Assembly: GCF_030815085.1 (NCBI RefSeq) | Contig: NZ_JAUSWG010000001.1 | DNA: 64,000 bases | Source: Paraclostridium ghonii | Lineage (GTDB): Bacteria > Bacillota > Clostridia > Peptostreptococcales > Peptostreptococcaceae | Reading direction: 5' to 3' (one strand) | Translations under genes and position numbers: made by a program | The notes under the pieces: generated by a model | Seen by the model: only the letters and a program-made list of their open reading frames with translations | Database searches by the model: none | What the model was told of the DNA's origin: nothing | Part shown: piece by piece, positions 1 through 8,092 of the stretch | Position numbering within the stretch: position 1 is the first letter of the stretch | Layout: every line of letters starts with the position of its first letter

Positions 1-2
1 AT

Positions 3-1934
3 ACAACTTTAAGAAAATACATTAAAAAGAATACAGAGAAAAACAAAAGCATAGTAGTTGAATTGAAAATATTAAAAAATAAACTTAAAAATAAAATTGA
101 TAATTTAAAATGCATTAAAGAAGATACAAAAAGCTTATTAGAAATATTAAATAATAAAAAAGAAATTCTAAACATAATATTAGAACAAAATAATAAGTGT
201 GTAATTTTAATAGATAAATATGGTTATATCTCGAATGAAGACAGTAGTTTTTCTAATGTTTGGAAAGAATATGCATATTGCAATTACAAAATAAAGTTCT
301 CACAATTCTTAAACAAAAGCGTAGAAAATAGTACAGAAGTATTATTAGATTTACAACAGGTATATGATATAGGTATTAAAATTAATAGAGAGGTCATAAG
401 CAAAGACAATAGATACTTTGATTGTGAGTATACACCCTTAAAAGTCAATAATAAAATAATGGGAGTTATATGTATAATGACTGATATAACTTATAAAAAA
501 TATTCGCAAAAAATTATTGATTACAATAAGATTAAATATAAAAAAACTGTAGAGACTATACCTCATACTATTGTTGTAACAAAAAACAATGAAATTATTT
601 ACAATAACAATAACAATTTAGAAATAGATATATATGATAGCAGTTTAAAAGAGTTTATATTAAGTACAAAAGAAAAAGGAAGTTTTGTAGGAAATATAAA
701 TAAATATACTAATAAGTATTTAAATATGGACAAAGCAAGTTTCAAAGAAAATAATATACAAAAAGAAATAGCTATAATAAGAGATGTTACAGAGTATAAT
801 TTACTTTTAAAAAGTATAGAGCAAAGTGCTAAAAATTATATATCTCTAGTAAGTGCTATTCCACAAGGAATATATATATATGATTTTGAGACTAAAAAAA
901 CTACTTATGTAAATGAAGTGCTTTTAAATATGTCTGGATTTGAAAACTTAGGTGAATTCAACAATAGTCATATCATTGAAGATATTTCTTGGGTTTTAAA
1001 TAAATTTGGTCAAGATGTCAAATTTATACGACATAAGATACAAAATAATAAAGGTAAATATATAGATGTAGAATTAGGGGGAATTACCCTGGAAATAAAT
1101 AATAAAATGACATGTATAGGAATAATGAATGATATAACTGAAAAGGTAAAAGCAGAAAAAATAGAGAGAGAAATTGCTAAGAAAAAATTAGAATATAAGC
1201 AAAAAAATCATTTTTTTATAAACATGTCACATGAGTTAAAAACACCATTAAACTTGATAATGTCATCTAATCAATTAATACAATCTGTTTTTAAAGATGA
1301 AATATCAAACAATAAAAATGGGCTTATAACAGATGTAACCAAATCAGTACAAAAACAAAGTTATATATCACTAAGACTTATAGAAAACATAATAACATTG
1401 ACTAAATTAGAAGCAGATTTTTATAAGCCGAAGGTAGATTGTTATGATGTTGTAAGTATGGTTGAAGACATAATAATTGAAATAAATAAATACTCTATAG
1501 ACGATAAAATAGAATTTATATTTGATACAAATATAGAAGAAAAATTAATAAGGGTAGATCCTTATGATATAGAGCGAATTATGTTATTATTATTTAGTAA
1601 GTTGATAAAACAATCAATACAAAATAGTACTATATATGTTGAAATTATAGATAACATAAAGGGTTTAAATATATATATCAAGAATATAGGTGGACATGAT
1701 AAAGATGCGTATTTAAACAATCAATCAAAAGAAAATATAAATATGAATTTAGAAGTTGCGAAATCTATAATTAAAATATATGGAGGATCAATAAACGTAA
1801 TAGAAAATACAACTAGTATAGAGGTAGAAATAAATATCGATATAAAAGAAAAAATCGATTATGATGAAAAGAAAATTTGCATATTAAATAAAGAATCCAT
1901 TTACGCTGAATATTCTATGATTAATGCATTATAA
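3..1934 (+). CDS. PAS-domain sensor histidine kinase, 5' end missing
   Basis: This is the C-terminal part of a multi-PAS sensor kinase. The reading frame stays open to the left edge of the window, so the start lies upstream. An internal TTG at 63 is possible but has no clear ribosome site. Two or three PAS-like segments, each ending in a TDIT/NDIT-like motif, precede a dimerisation/phosphoacceptor helix with the H-box NMSHELKTPLNLI (His at 1230-1232). The ATPase part is degenerate. The N-box region reads LLLFSKLIKQS rather than the usual NLLxNAxK, and the last glycine box is MNLEVAKSIIKIYGG. It may therefore bind ATP poorly or act as a non-canonical kinase. No membrane segment and no adjacent response regulator are visible. 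The signal sensed is unknown. Confidence 0.85.
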   Translation, partial: TTLRKYIKKNTEKNKSIVVELKILKNKLKNKIDNLKCIKEDTKSLLEILNNKKEILNIILEQNNKCVILIDKYGYISNEDSSFSNVWKEYAYCNYKIKFSQFLNKSVENSTEVLLDLQQVYDIGIKINREVISKDNRYFDCEYTPLKVNNKIMGVICIMTDITYKKYSQKIIDYNKIKYKKTVETIPHTIVVTKNNEIIYNNNNNLEIDIYDSSLKEFILSTKEKGSFVGNINKYTNKYLNMDKASFKENNIQKEIAIIRDVTEYNLLLKSIEQSAKNYISLVSAIPQGIYIYDFETKKTTYVNEVLLNMSGFENLGEFNNSHIIEDISWVLNKFGQDVKFIRHKIQNNKGKYIDVELGGITLEINNKMTCIGIMNDITEKVKAEKIEREIAKKKLEYKQKNHFFINMSHELKTPLNLIMSSNQLIQSVFKDEISNNKNGLITDVTKSVQKQSYISLRLIENIITLTKLEADFYKPKVDCYDVVSMVEDIIIEINKYSIDDKIEFIFDTNIEEKLIRVDPYDIERIMLLLFSKLIKQSIQNSTIYVEIIDNIKGLNIYIKNIGGHDKDAYLNNQSKENINMNLEVAKSIIKIYGGSINVIENTTSIEVEINIDIKEKIDYDEKKICILNKESIYAEYSMINAL

Positions 1935-1973
1935 ATAGGATATCTCAAAATTTATTTTGAGATATCCTATTTT
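1935..1973 (+). terminator. intrinsic terminator after the histidine kinase
   Basis: A perfect 17-bp stem (1935-1951 with 1954-1970) with a 2-nt loop starts right after the kinase stop codon and is followed by TTT. The near-perfect symmetry suggests strong termination. It separates the kinase from the aroE operon. Confidence 0.85.
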
Positions 1974-1976
1974 GAA

Positions 1977-2006
1977 TTTAAAAAAGCGCAAATAAAGCTG
2001 TATAAT
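1977..2006 (+). promoter_or_regulatory. probable sigma-A promoter of the aroE-pilin-aroK operon
   Basis: A perfect TATAAT (2001-2006) lies 18 bp after a weak -35 TTTAAA (1977-1982). It is directly downstream of the terminator and 41 bp before aroE, and is inferred from position and motif only. Confidence 0.45.
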
Positions 2007-2046
2007 ATATATGACAAATGGAAATAAAAGTTAACAGGAGGTAATT

Positions 2047-2898
2047 ATGGATATAAATTCAAAAACCAATTTATTATGTCTCTTAGGAAGCCCAGTTGAA
2101 CATAGTTTTTCACCTAATATACATAACTATTTAATAAATAAAAACAATCTAAATATGAAATATTTATGCTTTGATGTAAAAAGTGATGATTTAGGAAATG
2201 CTGTAAAAGGAATTAAAGCTTTAGGAATAAAAGGTTGTAATGTAACTATTCCTCATAAAGTAGATATAATGAAGTATTTAGATGAAGTTGAAAAAAACGC
2301 ATTATTGATAGGTGCAGTAAACACTATAAAAAATGATAATGGAAAGTTAATTGGATACAATACAGATGGGATTGGATTTGTTAAATCTATAATAGATAAA
2401 GGGCATGACATTTCTAATAAAAAAATTTTAATAATAGGAGCTGGTGGAGCTGCTAGAAGTATAGCTGTAGAAATGGCATCAAATGGTGTTAAAGAAATAG
2501 AAATAAGAAATAGAAGTAAAAAAAATGCAAAAGAAATATGTGATATTATAAATGAAAATTTCAACGTAAATTCAAAATCTTCAACAGATATTATAACTAA
2601 AGAAGATTTAGAAAATATAGATATAATTATAAATACAACTCCTATTGGAATGGATAAAGATAAAGACAATTGCCCAATCGATGAAAGTATATATTTAATA
2701 AAAAAAGACATACTTTTATGCGATATTGTATATAATCCACAGGAAACGAAATTTATCTCATGGGGTAAGAACAATAATCTTGATATTGTTTATGGAATAG
2801 ATATGCTTATAAATCAAGCTATACAAGGATTTTATATATGGACAGATATTTATGTAAATGATCATGAAAATTTAAAGGATATATTAAAAAATGTATAA
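2047..2898 (+). CDS. aroE: shikimate dehydrogenase
   Basis: AroE reduces 3-dehydroshikimate to shikimate with NADPH in the cytosolic pathway to chorismate and aromatic amino acids. The 283-residue length is normal. The substrate-binding Ser pair is in GSPVEHSFSP (residues 14-23). The catalytic Lys71 is in NVTIPHK. The NTDGIGF motif, the nucleotide-binding loop GAGGAAR (about 133-139), NTTPIGM and the C-terminal YGIDMLINQAIQGF follow in order. The start has a strong AGGAGG 6 nt upstream. The gene overlaps the following pilin-like gene by 8 nt, and with aroK, which lies after four pilin-like genes, it forms one transcription unit. Mixing shikimate and pilin genes is odd functionally but appears stable here. 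Confidence 0.96.
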   Translation: MDINSKTNLLCLLGSPVEHSFSPNIHNYLINKNNLNMKYLCFDVKSDDLGNAVKGIKALGIKGCNVTIPHKVDIMKYLDEVEKNALLIGAVNTIKNDNGKLIGYNTDGIGFVKSIIDKGHDISNKKILIIGAGGAARSIAVEMASNGVKEIEIRNRSKKNAKEICDIINENFNVNSKSSTDIITKEDLENIDIIINTTPIGMDKDKDNCPIDESIYLIKKDILLCDIVYNPQETKFISWGKNNNLDIVYGIDMLINQAIQGFYIWTDIYVNDHENLKDILKNV

Positions 2899-3259
2899 AT
2901 TTAAAAATAAGAAAAAAGGATATTTTATTTTAGAAAATATAGTAGCTTTAAGTTTAATAGGAATAATATCATCACTAGTTGTAAGCGTCTTTTCAACTAG
3001 TGTTTTTAATTTGAAAAAAAACCAACAAACCAACCAAATGATTAATTTAGCAAAAAATGAAATGAGTAATATAGAATATAAAATGCAAAACAACAATGAA
3101 GAAAATTTATATGAAAATACTAGTAAAACTATTGATGAATATTCTATAAATTCAAAAATAATAAAAAATCAAGATTACTATGAATGTTATAAAGTATCAG
3201 TTAGCGTAAAGTATTATGAAAAAGAAATAATAATAGATAGTTATGTGGTGAGAAATTGA
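2891..3259 (+). CDS. type IV prepilin-like protein (minor pilin or pseudopilin)
   Basis: A 122-residue protein with a class III (prepilin peptidase) leader: basic MYKFKNKKKG, cleavage expected after Gly10, then mature YFILENIVALSLIGII with the conserved Glu at mature position 5. One hydrophobic helix forms the N-terminal stalk; the rest is small, polar and without cysteines in the mature head except one. It overlaps aroE by 8 nt and is the first of four pilin-like genes. It probably belongs to a type IV pilus or secretion pseudopilus whose motor and platform genes are not in the window. The exact pilin class cannot be assigned. Confidence 0.8.
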   Translation: MYKFKNKKKGYFILENIVALSLIGIISSLVVSVFSTSVFNLKKNQQTNQMINLAKNEMSNIEYKMQNNNEENLYENTSKTIDEYSINSKIIKNQDYYECYKVSVSVKYYEKEIIIDSYVVRN

Positions 3260-3753
3260 AAAGAAAAAATGGATCAGTAATGGTTATAACCCTTTTATCC
3301 TGCTTTATATTAAGTTGTATATGCTTAGCTTGTATAGAGCTGATAAAAACAAATAACGATATAGTATGTACTCATGAAAATGCAACGAAACTAGAGTATG
3401 ATGTAAAAGGAGGTATAAACTTAGGCTATAGCAAAATATTAGAAGAAGTTAATAACGTTTTAGGAAGTAACGATTTAGAAAAAAACATAGAGAATAAATT
3501 TAAAGATTATTTTTTAGGAAATAATAAAATAAATGTTATAAAATCTATAGAAGACTTAGAGGTTGAAGACTTAAAGATATGTGTAGTGAATAATGATATT
3601 TACTTAGATGATAACTATATAAAGTTGGATTTAGAATGTAGGAAAGAAAATAAAAAAATTAAAAAAATTGCAAGGTGTTCATTTAAAATAAATATAAGTT
3701 TAAATGAAGAAAATAAAAAAAGAGTATATAAATATAACTATAAGGAGATTTAA
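3256..3753 (+). CDS. pilin-cluster membrane protein, PilX-like N-terminus
   Basis: A 165-residue protein starting at a TTG that overlaps the previous stop codon (translational coupling), with GGTGAG just upstream. The N-terminus KRKNGSVMVITLLSCFILSCICL has a short basic segment, Gly-Ser and one hydrophobic helix. This resembles PilX-type minor pilin assembly proteins that lack the usual Glu5. The remainder is charged and lysine-rich, with no domain I recognise. Its place between prepilin-like genes supports a role in pilus assembly or priming. This is an inference from context and N-terminal shape, not from a catalytic motif. Confidence 0.6.
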   Translation: MKRKNGSVMVITLLSCFILSCICLACIELIKTNNDIVCTHENATKLEYDVKGGINLGYSKILEEVNNVLGSNDLEKNIENKFKDYFLGNNKINVIKSIEDLEVEDLKICVVNNDIYLDDNYIKLDLECRKENKKIKKIARCSFKINISLNEENKKRVYKYNYKEI

Positions 3754-4195
3754 CTATGAAAAGAGAAGGAATGTGACTTTAGTTGAACTTGTAATAGGAA
3801 TTGGAATAATCATGGCTATTTTAGTTATAAGCTTTCCAAAAGAAAAATCACAAAAATACGAGGTAGATTCATTTGCTAGGCAATTAGTAGGAGATATAAG
3901 GTATGTTAGAAGTATGAACTTAAATGGAAATCTTAGTTTTTGTTTAGAAAATATTAATTCACAAGATCAACCAAGATATGTAATAAAAGAGAATGCTAGT
4001 ATAGTAAAAACAGTATACCTTCCCAAAAACTCAAACTTATCATATCCATCATCAACAATAAAATTCAAATCTGATGGGACACTAAGTTCAAAAGGAGAAA
4101 CGATATTAATTAACTCAAAAGACAAAAAAATTAAAATAACAATAATACCTTTTAGTGGAAGGGTTTTATTAAAAGAGGATGAATATGAAGCGTAA
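3704..4195 (+). CDS. type IV prepilin-like protein with a frameshifted leader
   Basis: The body is a pilin: TLVELVIGIGIIMAILVIS followed by a globular domain with features of pseudopilin GspH/FimT type. The expected start is ATG 3756, 8 nt after an excellent AAGGAG (3742-3747). That frame reads MKREGM and stops at 3774. Removing one TG from the TGTG at 3772-3775 would give MKREGMTLVEL, an ideal prepilin leader with Gly at -1. Without that change the only long frame begins at ATG 3704 inside the preceding gene and carries Asn instead of Gly before the cleavage site. It may be a real frameshift mutation, slippage-controlled expression, or a sequencing error. Coordinates given are the open frame. 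Confidence 0.6.
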   Translation: MKKIKKEYINITIRRFNYEKRRNVTLVELVIGIGIIMAILVISFPKEKSQKYEVDSFARQLVGDIRYVRSMNLNGNLSFCLENINSQDQPRYVIKENASIVKTVYLPKNSNLSYPSSTIKFKSDGTLSSKGETILINSKDKKIKITIIPFSGRVLLKEDEYEA

Positions 4196-4712
4196 AAAAG
4201 GGTATTTTATACTAGAAATTTCAGTATCTATAATAATAACTAGCATATTATTGACAATATTATATGGTCTTTTGTTATCATCAATAAGTATGTATCAAAA
4301 AATTTATAGTAGTATAGAAATACAACAACAAGGATTAGAAATTCAAAGGCATATAGAAAATGAACTTAGAGAAGATATTGAAATAACCAATATTAAAACA
4401 GAAGACAATAAAATAACAAATGATAAAAACTTTGATTTAACGAATACAAAATCAATTTATTATAAATCTAAAGTGAACTTGGATGATAATGAGCCTGATG
4501 AGTTATTTTTAAATAAAAAAACTAAAAAGATTTTTATAAAAAGACGAGGGTATAAATCAGGATATGAAATAGGTGATTATTTAGATAACATATACATAGG
4601 TAAAGAAAAAGATGGTAAAATTGTTAATATAAAATTAGAACTATCTAAAAATAAACAAAATCATTGTATTGAGTTTTCAATATATAAAGATGATATGGGA
4701 GAATGTATATGA
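4185..4712 (+). CDS. type IV prepilin-like protein
   Basis: A 175-residue protein with the prepilin leader MKRKKG, cleavage expected before YFILEISVSIIITSILL, and the conserved Glu at mature position 5. ATG 4185 is preferred over ATG 4179 because GAGG at 4174-4178 then lies at normal spacing. The head is rich in charged residues and lacks recognisable motifs; size and N-terminus fit a GspJ/PilW-like minor pilin. It overlaps the preceding gene by 11 nt and aroK by 4 nt, so translation is probably coupled. Confidence 0.75.
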   Translation: MKRKKGYFILEISVSIIITSILLTILYGLLLSSISMYQKIYSSIEIQQQGLEIQRHIENELREDIEITNIKTEDNKITNDKNFDLTNTKSIYYKSKVNLDDNEPDELFLNKKTKKIFIKRRGYKSGYEIGDYLDNIYIGKEKDGKIVNIKLELSKNKQNHCIEFSIYKDDMGECI

Positions 4713-5215
4713 AAAATATAATACTAATTGGGTTTATGGGAACTGGAAAAACTAGCGTTGGTAAAGAATTAGCTAAATCTAAAAATATGGATTTTATAGA
4801 TATGGACTTAGAAATTGAAAAGTTAGAAAATAAAACTATAAATCAAATATTCAAAGAACATGGAGAACTATATTTTAGAAAAAAAGAAGAAGAGTTATTT
4901 AAAAATATATGCAATTTAGAAAATACTATAATATCTACTGGGGGTGGAATTATAGAGAATAAAAATAATGTTGAACTTTTAAAAAATACAAATAATGTAA
5001 TATGGTTAGATGGAAATGTTAATACTATAATAAATAATATACAAAATGAAATTAATAACAGACCAAAATTAAAAGATTTAAAAGATTTAAAAACCTATAT
5101 CGAAGAACTATTAAAACAAAGATATGATAGCTATAGAAAATGTTCAAATATAAAAATAGATATCGATAATAAAAATATAAGTCAAGTAGTTAGTGAGATA
5201 CTTGTTTATATTTAA
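4709..5215 (+). CDS. aroK: shikimate kinase
   Basis: AroK phosphorylates shikimate at the 3-OH using ATP. The 168-residue protein starts at ATG 4709, with GGGAG about 7 nt upstream. The Walker A loop GFMGTGKTSVGK is at residues 8-19. The shikimate-binding FIDMDLEIE, the LYFRKKEE arginine segment and the STGGGI loop follow, and the lid region NRPKLKDL is near residue 115. It is the last gene of the aroE-pilin operon and overlaps the last pilin gene by 4 nt. Confidence 0.95.
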   Translation: MKNIILIGFMGTGKTSVGKELAKSKNMDFIDMDLEIEKLENKTINQIFKEHGELYFRKKEEELFKNICNLENTIISTGGGIIENKNNVELLKNTNNVIWLDGNVNTIINNIQNEINNRPKLKDLKDLKTYIEELLKQRYDSYRKCSNIKIDIDNKNISQVVSEILVYI

Positions 5216-5264
5216 CAAAATATGTTATTATATAAAATATAAACGAGTTTTTTTCTAAAAAAGG

Positions 5265-5720
5265 TTGGTGGATGCTATAAAAGTATTAATAATCAATGGA
5301 CCAAACTTAAATATGTTAGGCAAAAGGGAACCTGATGTATATGGAAAAAATACATTAGAAGATTTAGAATATGACATAAAACAAACATTTAAAGATACTA
5401 TTGAATTTGAATTTTTTCAAAGTAATCATGAAGGGTGTATAATAGATAAATTACATGAAGCTAATTGTAATTTTGACGGGATTATTATAAATCCTGGAGC
5501 ATTTACACATTATAGCTATGCTATAGCTGATGCTATAAGGTCTATAAGCGCTAAAGTTATAGAAGTACATATATCCAATGTATACAAAAGAGAAGAATTT
5601 AGACAAAAAAGTGTTACAGCAAGTGCATGCATAGGACAAATTACTGGATTTGGATTTTATGGTTATATATTAGGTGTAAATGCTATAATAAATTGTGAGG
5701 TGGGTATAGGTGAAAAATAG
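5265..5720 (+). CDS. aroQ: type II 3-dehydroquinate dehydratase
   Basis: AroQ removes water from 3-dehydroquinate to give 3-dehydroshikimate, the step before AroE. The type II signature is complete: NGPNLNMLGKREPDVYG, FFQSNHEG, NPGAFTHYSYAIADAI and VIEVHISNVYKREEFR, supplying the Tyr, Arg, Asn, Glu and His active-site residues. The start is unclear. TTG 5265 and GTG 5268 sit almost on top of the AAAAAGG at 5258-5264. The residue where the family usually begins (before KVLIINGPN) is encoded by ATA at 5277, which would be ideally spaced. The gene overlaps the next one by 11 nt. Confidence 0.93.
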   Translation: MVDAIKVLIINGPNLNMLGKREPDVYGKNTLEDLEYDIKQTFKDTIEFEFFQSNHEGCIIDKLHEANCNFDGIIINPGAFTHYSYAIADAIRSISAKVIEVHISNVYKREEFRQKSVTASACIGQITGFGFYGYILGVNAIINCEVGIGEK

Positions 5721-6777
5721 AGTTTTAAGATTAAGAGAACAGATGGATAAGTTAAATTTAGATGCAGTTTTAATTGAAGAATCTAACAATAAAAGATATG
5801 TATCTGGATTTACAGGAACTGCTGGGTCTATAATAATAACTAAAGAAAAAAATATATTATTTACAGATTTTAGATATACACAACAAGCTAAAAACCAAGC
5901 AGAAAATTTTGAAATAGTTGAAATATCTAAAACAAATCCTATAACTAATTTCTTAAAAGAAATGGATATGAAAAAATTAGGGTTTGAAGATGATAAGATG
6001 AGTTTTTCAACATACTCAAACTATAAAGAAGCTCTATCTAGTACAGAAATGATTCCATTAAAAGGATTAATGTTAGATTTAAGAGCTATAAAGGATGAAC
6101 AAGAATTAGAAACTATAAGACAAGCTTCTAAAATTGCAGACAATGGATTTAAATATATTTTAGACTTCATAAAACCAGGAGTAAAGGAAAGTGAATTGGC
6201 TTTAGAACTTGAATTCTTTATGAGAAAACAAGGTGCAACTGGAGCGTCATTTGATTTTATAGTAGCATCAGGAAAAAGATCATCTATGCCTCATGGAGTT
6301 GCTAGTGATAAAGTAATAGAAGTAGGAGATTTTGTAACAATTGACTTTGGATGCATATACAATGGATATTGTTCAGATATGACAAGAACTGTAGTTGTAG
6401 GAAAAGCTAGTGAAAAGCAAAAAGAAATATACAATATAGTATTAGAAGCTCAATTAAAGGTTATAGAAGCTGCAAAGGCTAATATGAGTGGAGTAGAACT
6501 TGACAATATCGCAAGACAATATATAATTGAAAAAGGATATGGTGATAAATTTGGTCATGGCTTAGGGCACGGAATAGGCCTTGATATACATGAACTTCCA
6601 AATGTTAATGTACTGGGAGAAAAGATATTAAAGCCTAATATGGTTATAAGTGATGAGCCAGGTATATACATAGAAGATTTTGGTGGCGTAAGAATTGAAG
6701 ATTTACTTATAATAACACAAGATGGATGTGAAGTAATAAATTCATCACCAAAAGAATTAATAGAACTAGAATTTTAA
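5710..6777 (+). CDS. Xaa-Pro aminopeptidase family M24 peptidase
   Basis: A cytosolic metallopeptidase expected to release N-terminal residues before proline. It has 355 residues and a GTG start overlapping aroQ. The creatinase-like N-terminal domain (1-130) includes SGFTGTAGS and DFRYTQQA. The pita-bread domain has metal ligands in TIDFGCIYNGYCSDMTRT (two Asp), GHGLGHGIGLDIHE (His), DEPGIYIE (Glu) and GGVRIED (Glu). The gene just before efp is commonly this peptidase in Firmicutes, often called PepP, PapA or YqhT. The neighbourhood agrees. Confidence 0.93.
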   Translation: MKNRVLRLREQMDKLNLDAVLIEESNNKRYVSGFTGTAGSIIITKEKNILFTDFRYTQQAKNQAENFEIVEISKTNPITNFLKEMDMKKLGFEDDKMSFSTYSNYKEALSSTEMIPLKGLMLDLRAIKDEQELETIRQASKIADNGFKYILDFIKPGVKESELALELEFFMRKQGATGASFDFIVASGKRSSMPHGVASDKVIEVGDFVTIDFGCIYNGYCSDMTRTVVVGKASEKQKEIYNIVLEAQLKVIEAAKANMSGVELDNIARQYIIEKGYGDKFGHGLGHGIGLDIHELPNVNVLGEKILKPNMVISDEPGIYIEDFGGVRIEDLLIITQDGCEVINSSPKELIELEF

Positions 6778-6799
6778 GTATAATTATGGAGGGACACAT

Positions 6800-7357
6800 A
6801 TGGTAACAGCAGGTGATTTTAGAAAAGGTATAACATTTGAAAAGGATGGACAACCATGTTTAATAGTTGACTTCCAACATGTTAAACCGGGAAAAGGAGC
6901 TGCGTTCGTTAGAACTAAGTACAGAAACTTAAAAACAGGAGCAATAAGAGAAGAAGCTTTCAACCCAAGTGACAAGTTCCCAAAAGCTCATATAGACACT
7001 AGACAAATGCAATATTTATACAATGATGGTGAGTTATACTACTTCATGGATAACGAAACTTTCGAACAAATACCACTAGACTATGAAAAAGTTGAAGATG
7101 CAATCAAATTCTTAAAAGAAAATGAAACTGCAACAATAAGATTCTACCAAGGACAACCATTCCAAGTAGAAGCTCCAAACTTTGCAGAACTTGAAATAGT
7201 TGAAACAGAGCCAGGAATCAAAGGAGACACTGCAAGTAACGTTACTAAATCAGCTACAGTTGAAACTGGTGCAGTAGTTCAAGTACCTTTATTCATAAAT
7301 ATAGGAGATAGAATAAAGATAGATACAAGAACTGGAGAATATTTATCAAGAGTTTAA
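6800..7357 (+). CDS. efp: translation elongation factor P
   Basis: EF-P binds between the P and E sites of the ribosome and relieves stalling at polyproline stretches. The 185-residue protein has the three beta-barrel domains expected. The tip loop HVKPGKGAAFVR carries Lys32, the residue that is post-translationally modified in Bacillus, with no poxA/epmA-like gene nearby. The C-terminal GDRIKIDTRTGEYLSRV is the family signature. A GGAGG lies 8 nt before the ATG. Codon use is enriched in preferred codons compared with neighbours, as expected for a highly expressed gene. Confidence 0.97.
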   Translation: MVTAGDFRKGITFEKDGQPCLIVDFQHVKPGKGAAFVRTKYRNLKTGAIREEAFNPSDKFPKAHIDTRQMQYLYNDGELYYFMDNETFEQIPLDYEKVEDAIKFLKENETATIRFYQGQPFQVEAPNFAELEIVETEPGIKGDTASNVTKSATVETGAVVQVPLFINIGDRIKIDTRTGEYLSRV

Positions 7358-7371
7358 TAATTTATGTATAT

Positions 7372-7409
7372 AAAAGCTTATATATCTAATAATAGATATA
7401 TGGGCTTTT
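7372..7409 (+). terminator. probable terminator after efp
   Basis: A 16-bp stem (7372-7387 with 7394-7409) has two G-T pairs and a 6-nt loop. The descending arm ends in CTTTT. The T tract is part of the stem, so strength is uncertain. Confidence 0.6.
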
Positions 7410-7449
7410 AAATTTATACAAAAAAAATTATAGAAAGTGAGGGGTTTAA

Positions 7450-7887
7450 ATGAAATATTTATATGAAGAAGTTGCATACTTAAAAGGTCTTGCAGAGGGA
7501 TTAGAAATAAGTGAAGAAACAAAAGAAGGCAAAATAATAAACAAGATAGTTGATGTATTGGAAAGTTTTGCAGATGCAATAGTAGAGTTAGAAGAAGAAC
7601 AAATAGAGCTTATAGAATATGTTGAATCTATAGATGAAGACTTATCAGATGTAGAAGATGATATATACGAAGAAGACGAAGATGATGAAGATGATGAAGA
7701 TGATGAATTTAACTACATAGAAATGGAATGCCCAAATTGTAATGATTTCGTAGAGATAGATGAGGAGTTATTATATGATGAAGCAATAGATATAGTATGC
7801 CCTAATTGTCAAGCAATCATATTATCAGCAGAAGATGAATGTAACTGTGAAGGTGAATGTATATGCGATTATGATGATGAAAAATAA
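7450..7887 (+). CDS. acidic CD1247-type zinc-ribbon protein, function unknown
   Basis: A 145-residue, very acidic protein. The N-terminal helical region (1-70, MKYLYEEVAYLKGLAEGLE) matches what I remember as the CD1247 N-terminal domain of clostridia. A poly-Asp/Glu linker (about 74-94) follows. Then come two CPNC knuckles (MECPNCNDF and VCPNCQAI) that form a zinc ribbon, and a cysteine-rich acidic tail CNCEGECICDYDD. No catalytic residues are visible. A strong SD (GTGAGGGG) precedes ATG 7450. The gene sits between efp and rnc and has its own terminator. A role in translation or RNA handling is only a guess from neighbours. Confidence 0.75.
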   Translation: MKYLYEEVAYLKGLAEGLEISEETKEGKIINKIVDVLESFADAIVELEEEQIELIEYVESIDEDLSDVEDDIYEEDEDDEDDEDDEFNYIEMECPNCNDFVEIDEELLYDEAIDIVCPNCQAIILSAEDECNCEGECICDYDDEK

Positions 7888-7911
7888 AACTATATAGTAA
7901 AGAATTTATAG

Positions 7912-7947
7912 AGCCTATGAAGTTATATAAGATTCATAGGCTTTTTT
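7912..7947 (+). terminator. intrinsic terminator
   Basis: A perfect 10-bp stem AGCCTATGAA/TTCATAGGCT with an 11-nt loop, followed by TTTTT. It ends the zinc-ribbon transcript. The following 145 bases up to rnc show no further structure I can support. Confidence 0.85.
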
Positions 7948-8092
7948 ACGCTTAAGAGTAAAGGTTATGAGTAATACGGAGTAGGTTGAAGGCATGGTTG
8001 TTTAAGGAAATCGAATTTTATATTTATGTTTTGCAATAATTTTAGAAAAATAGTACACTATAGTCTATAGAGATTTAAATGGAGGTAAATAA

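Noticed and set aside
2253..2774. Long minus-strand frame inside aroE (similar frames inside brnQ, grdB, topA and others)
   Set aside because: These are antisense shadows of AT-rich coding DNA, hydrophobic and without ribosome sites or family motifs.
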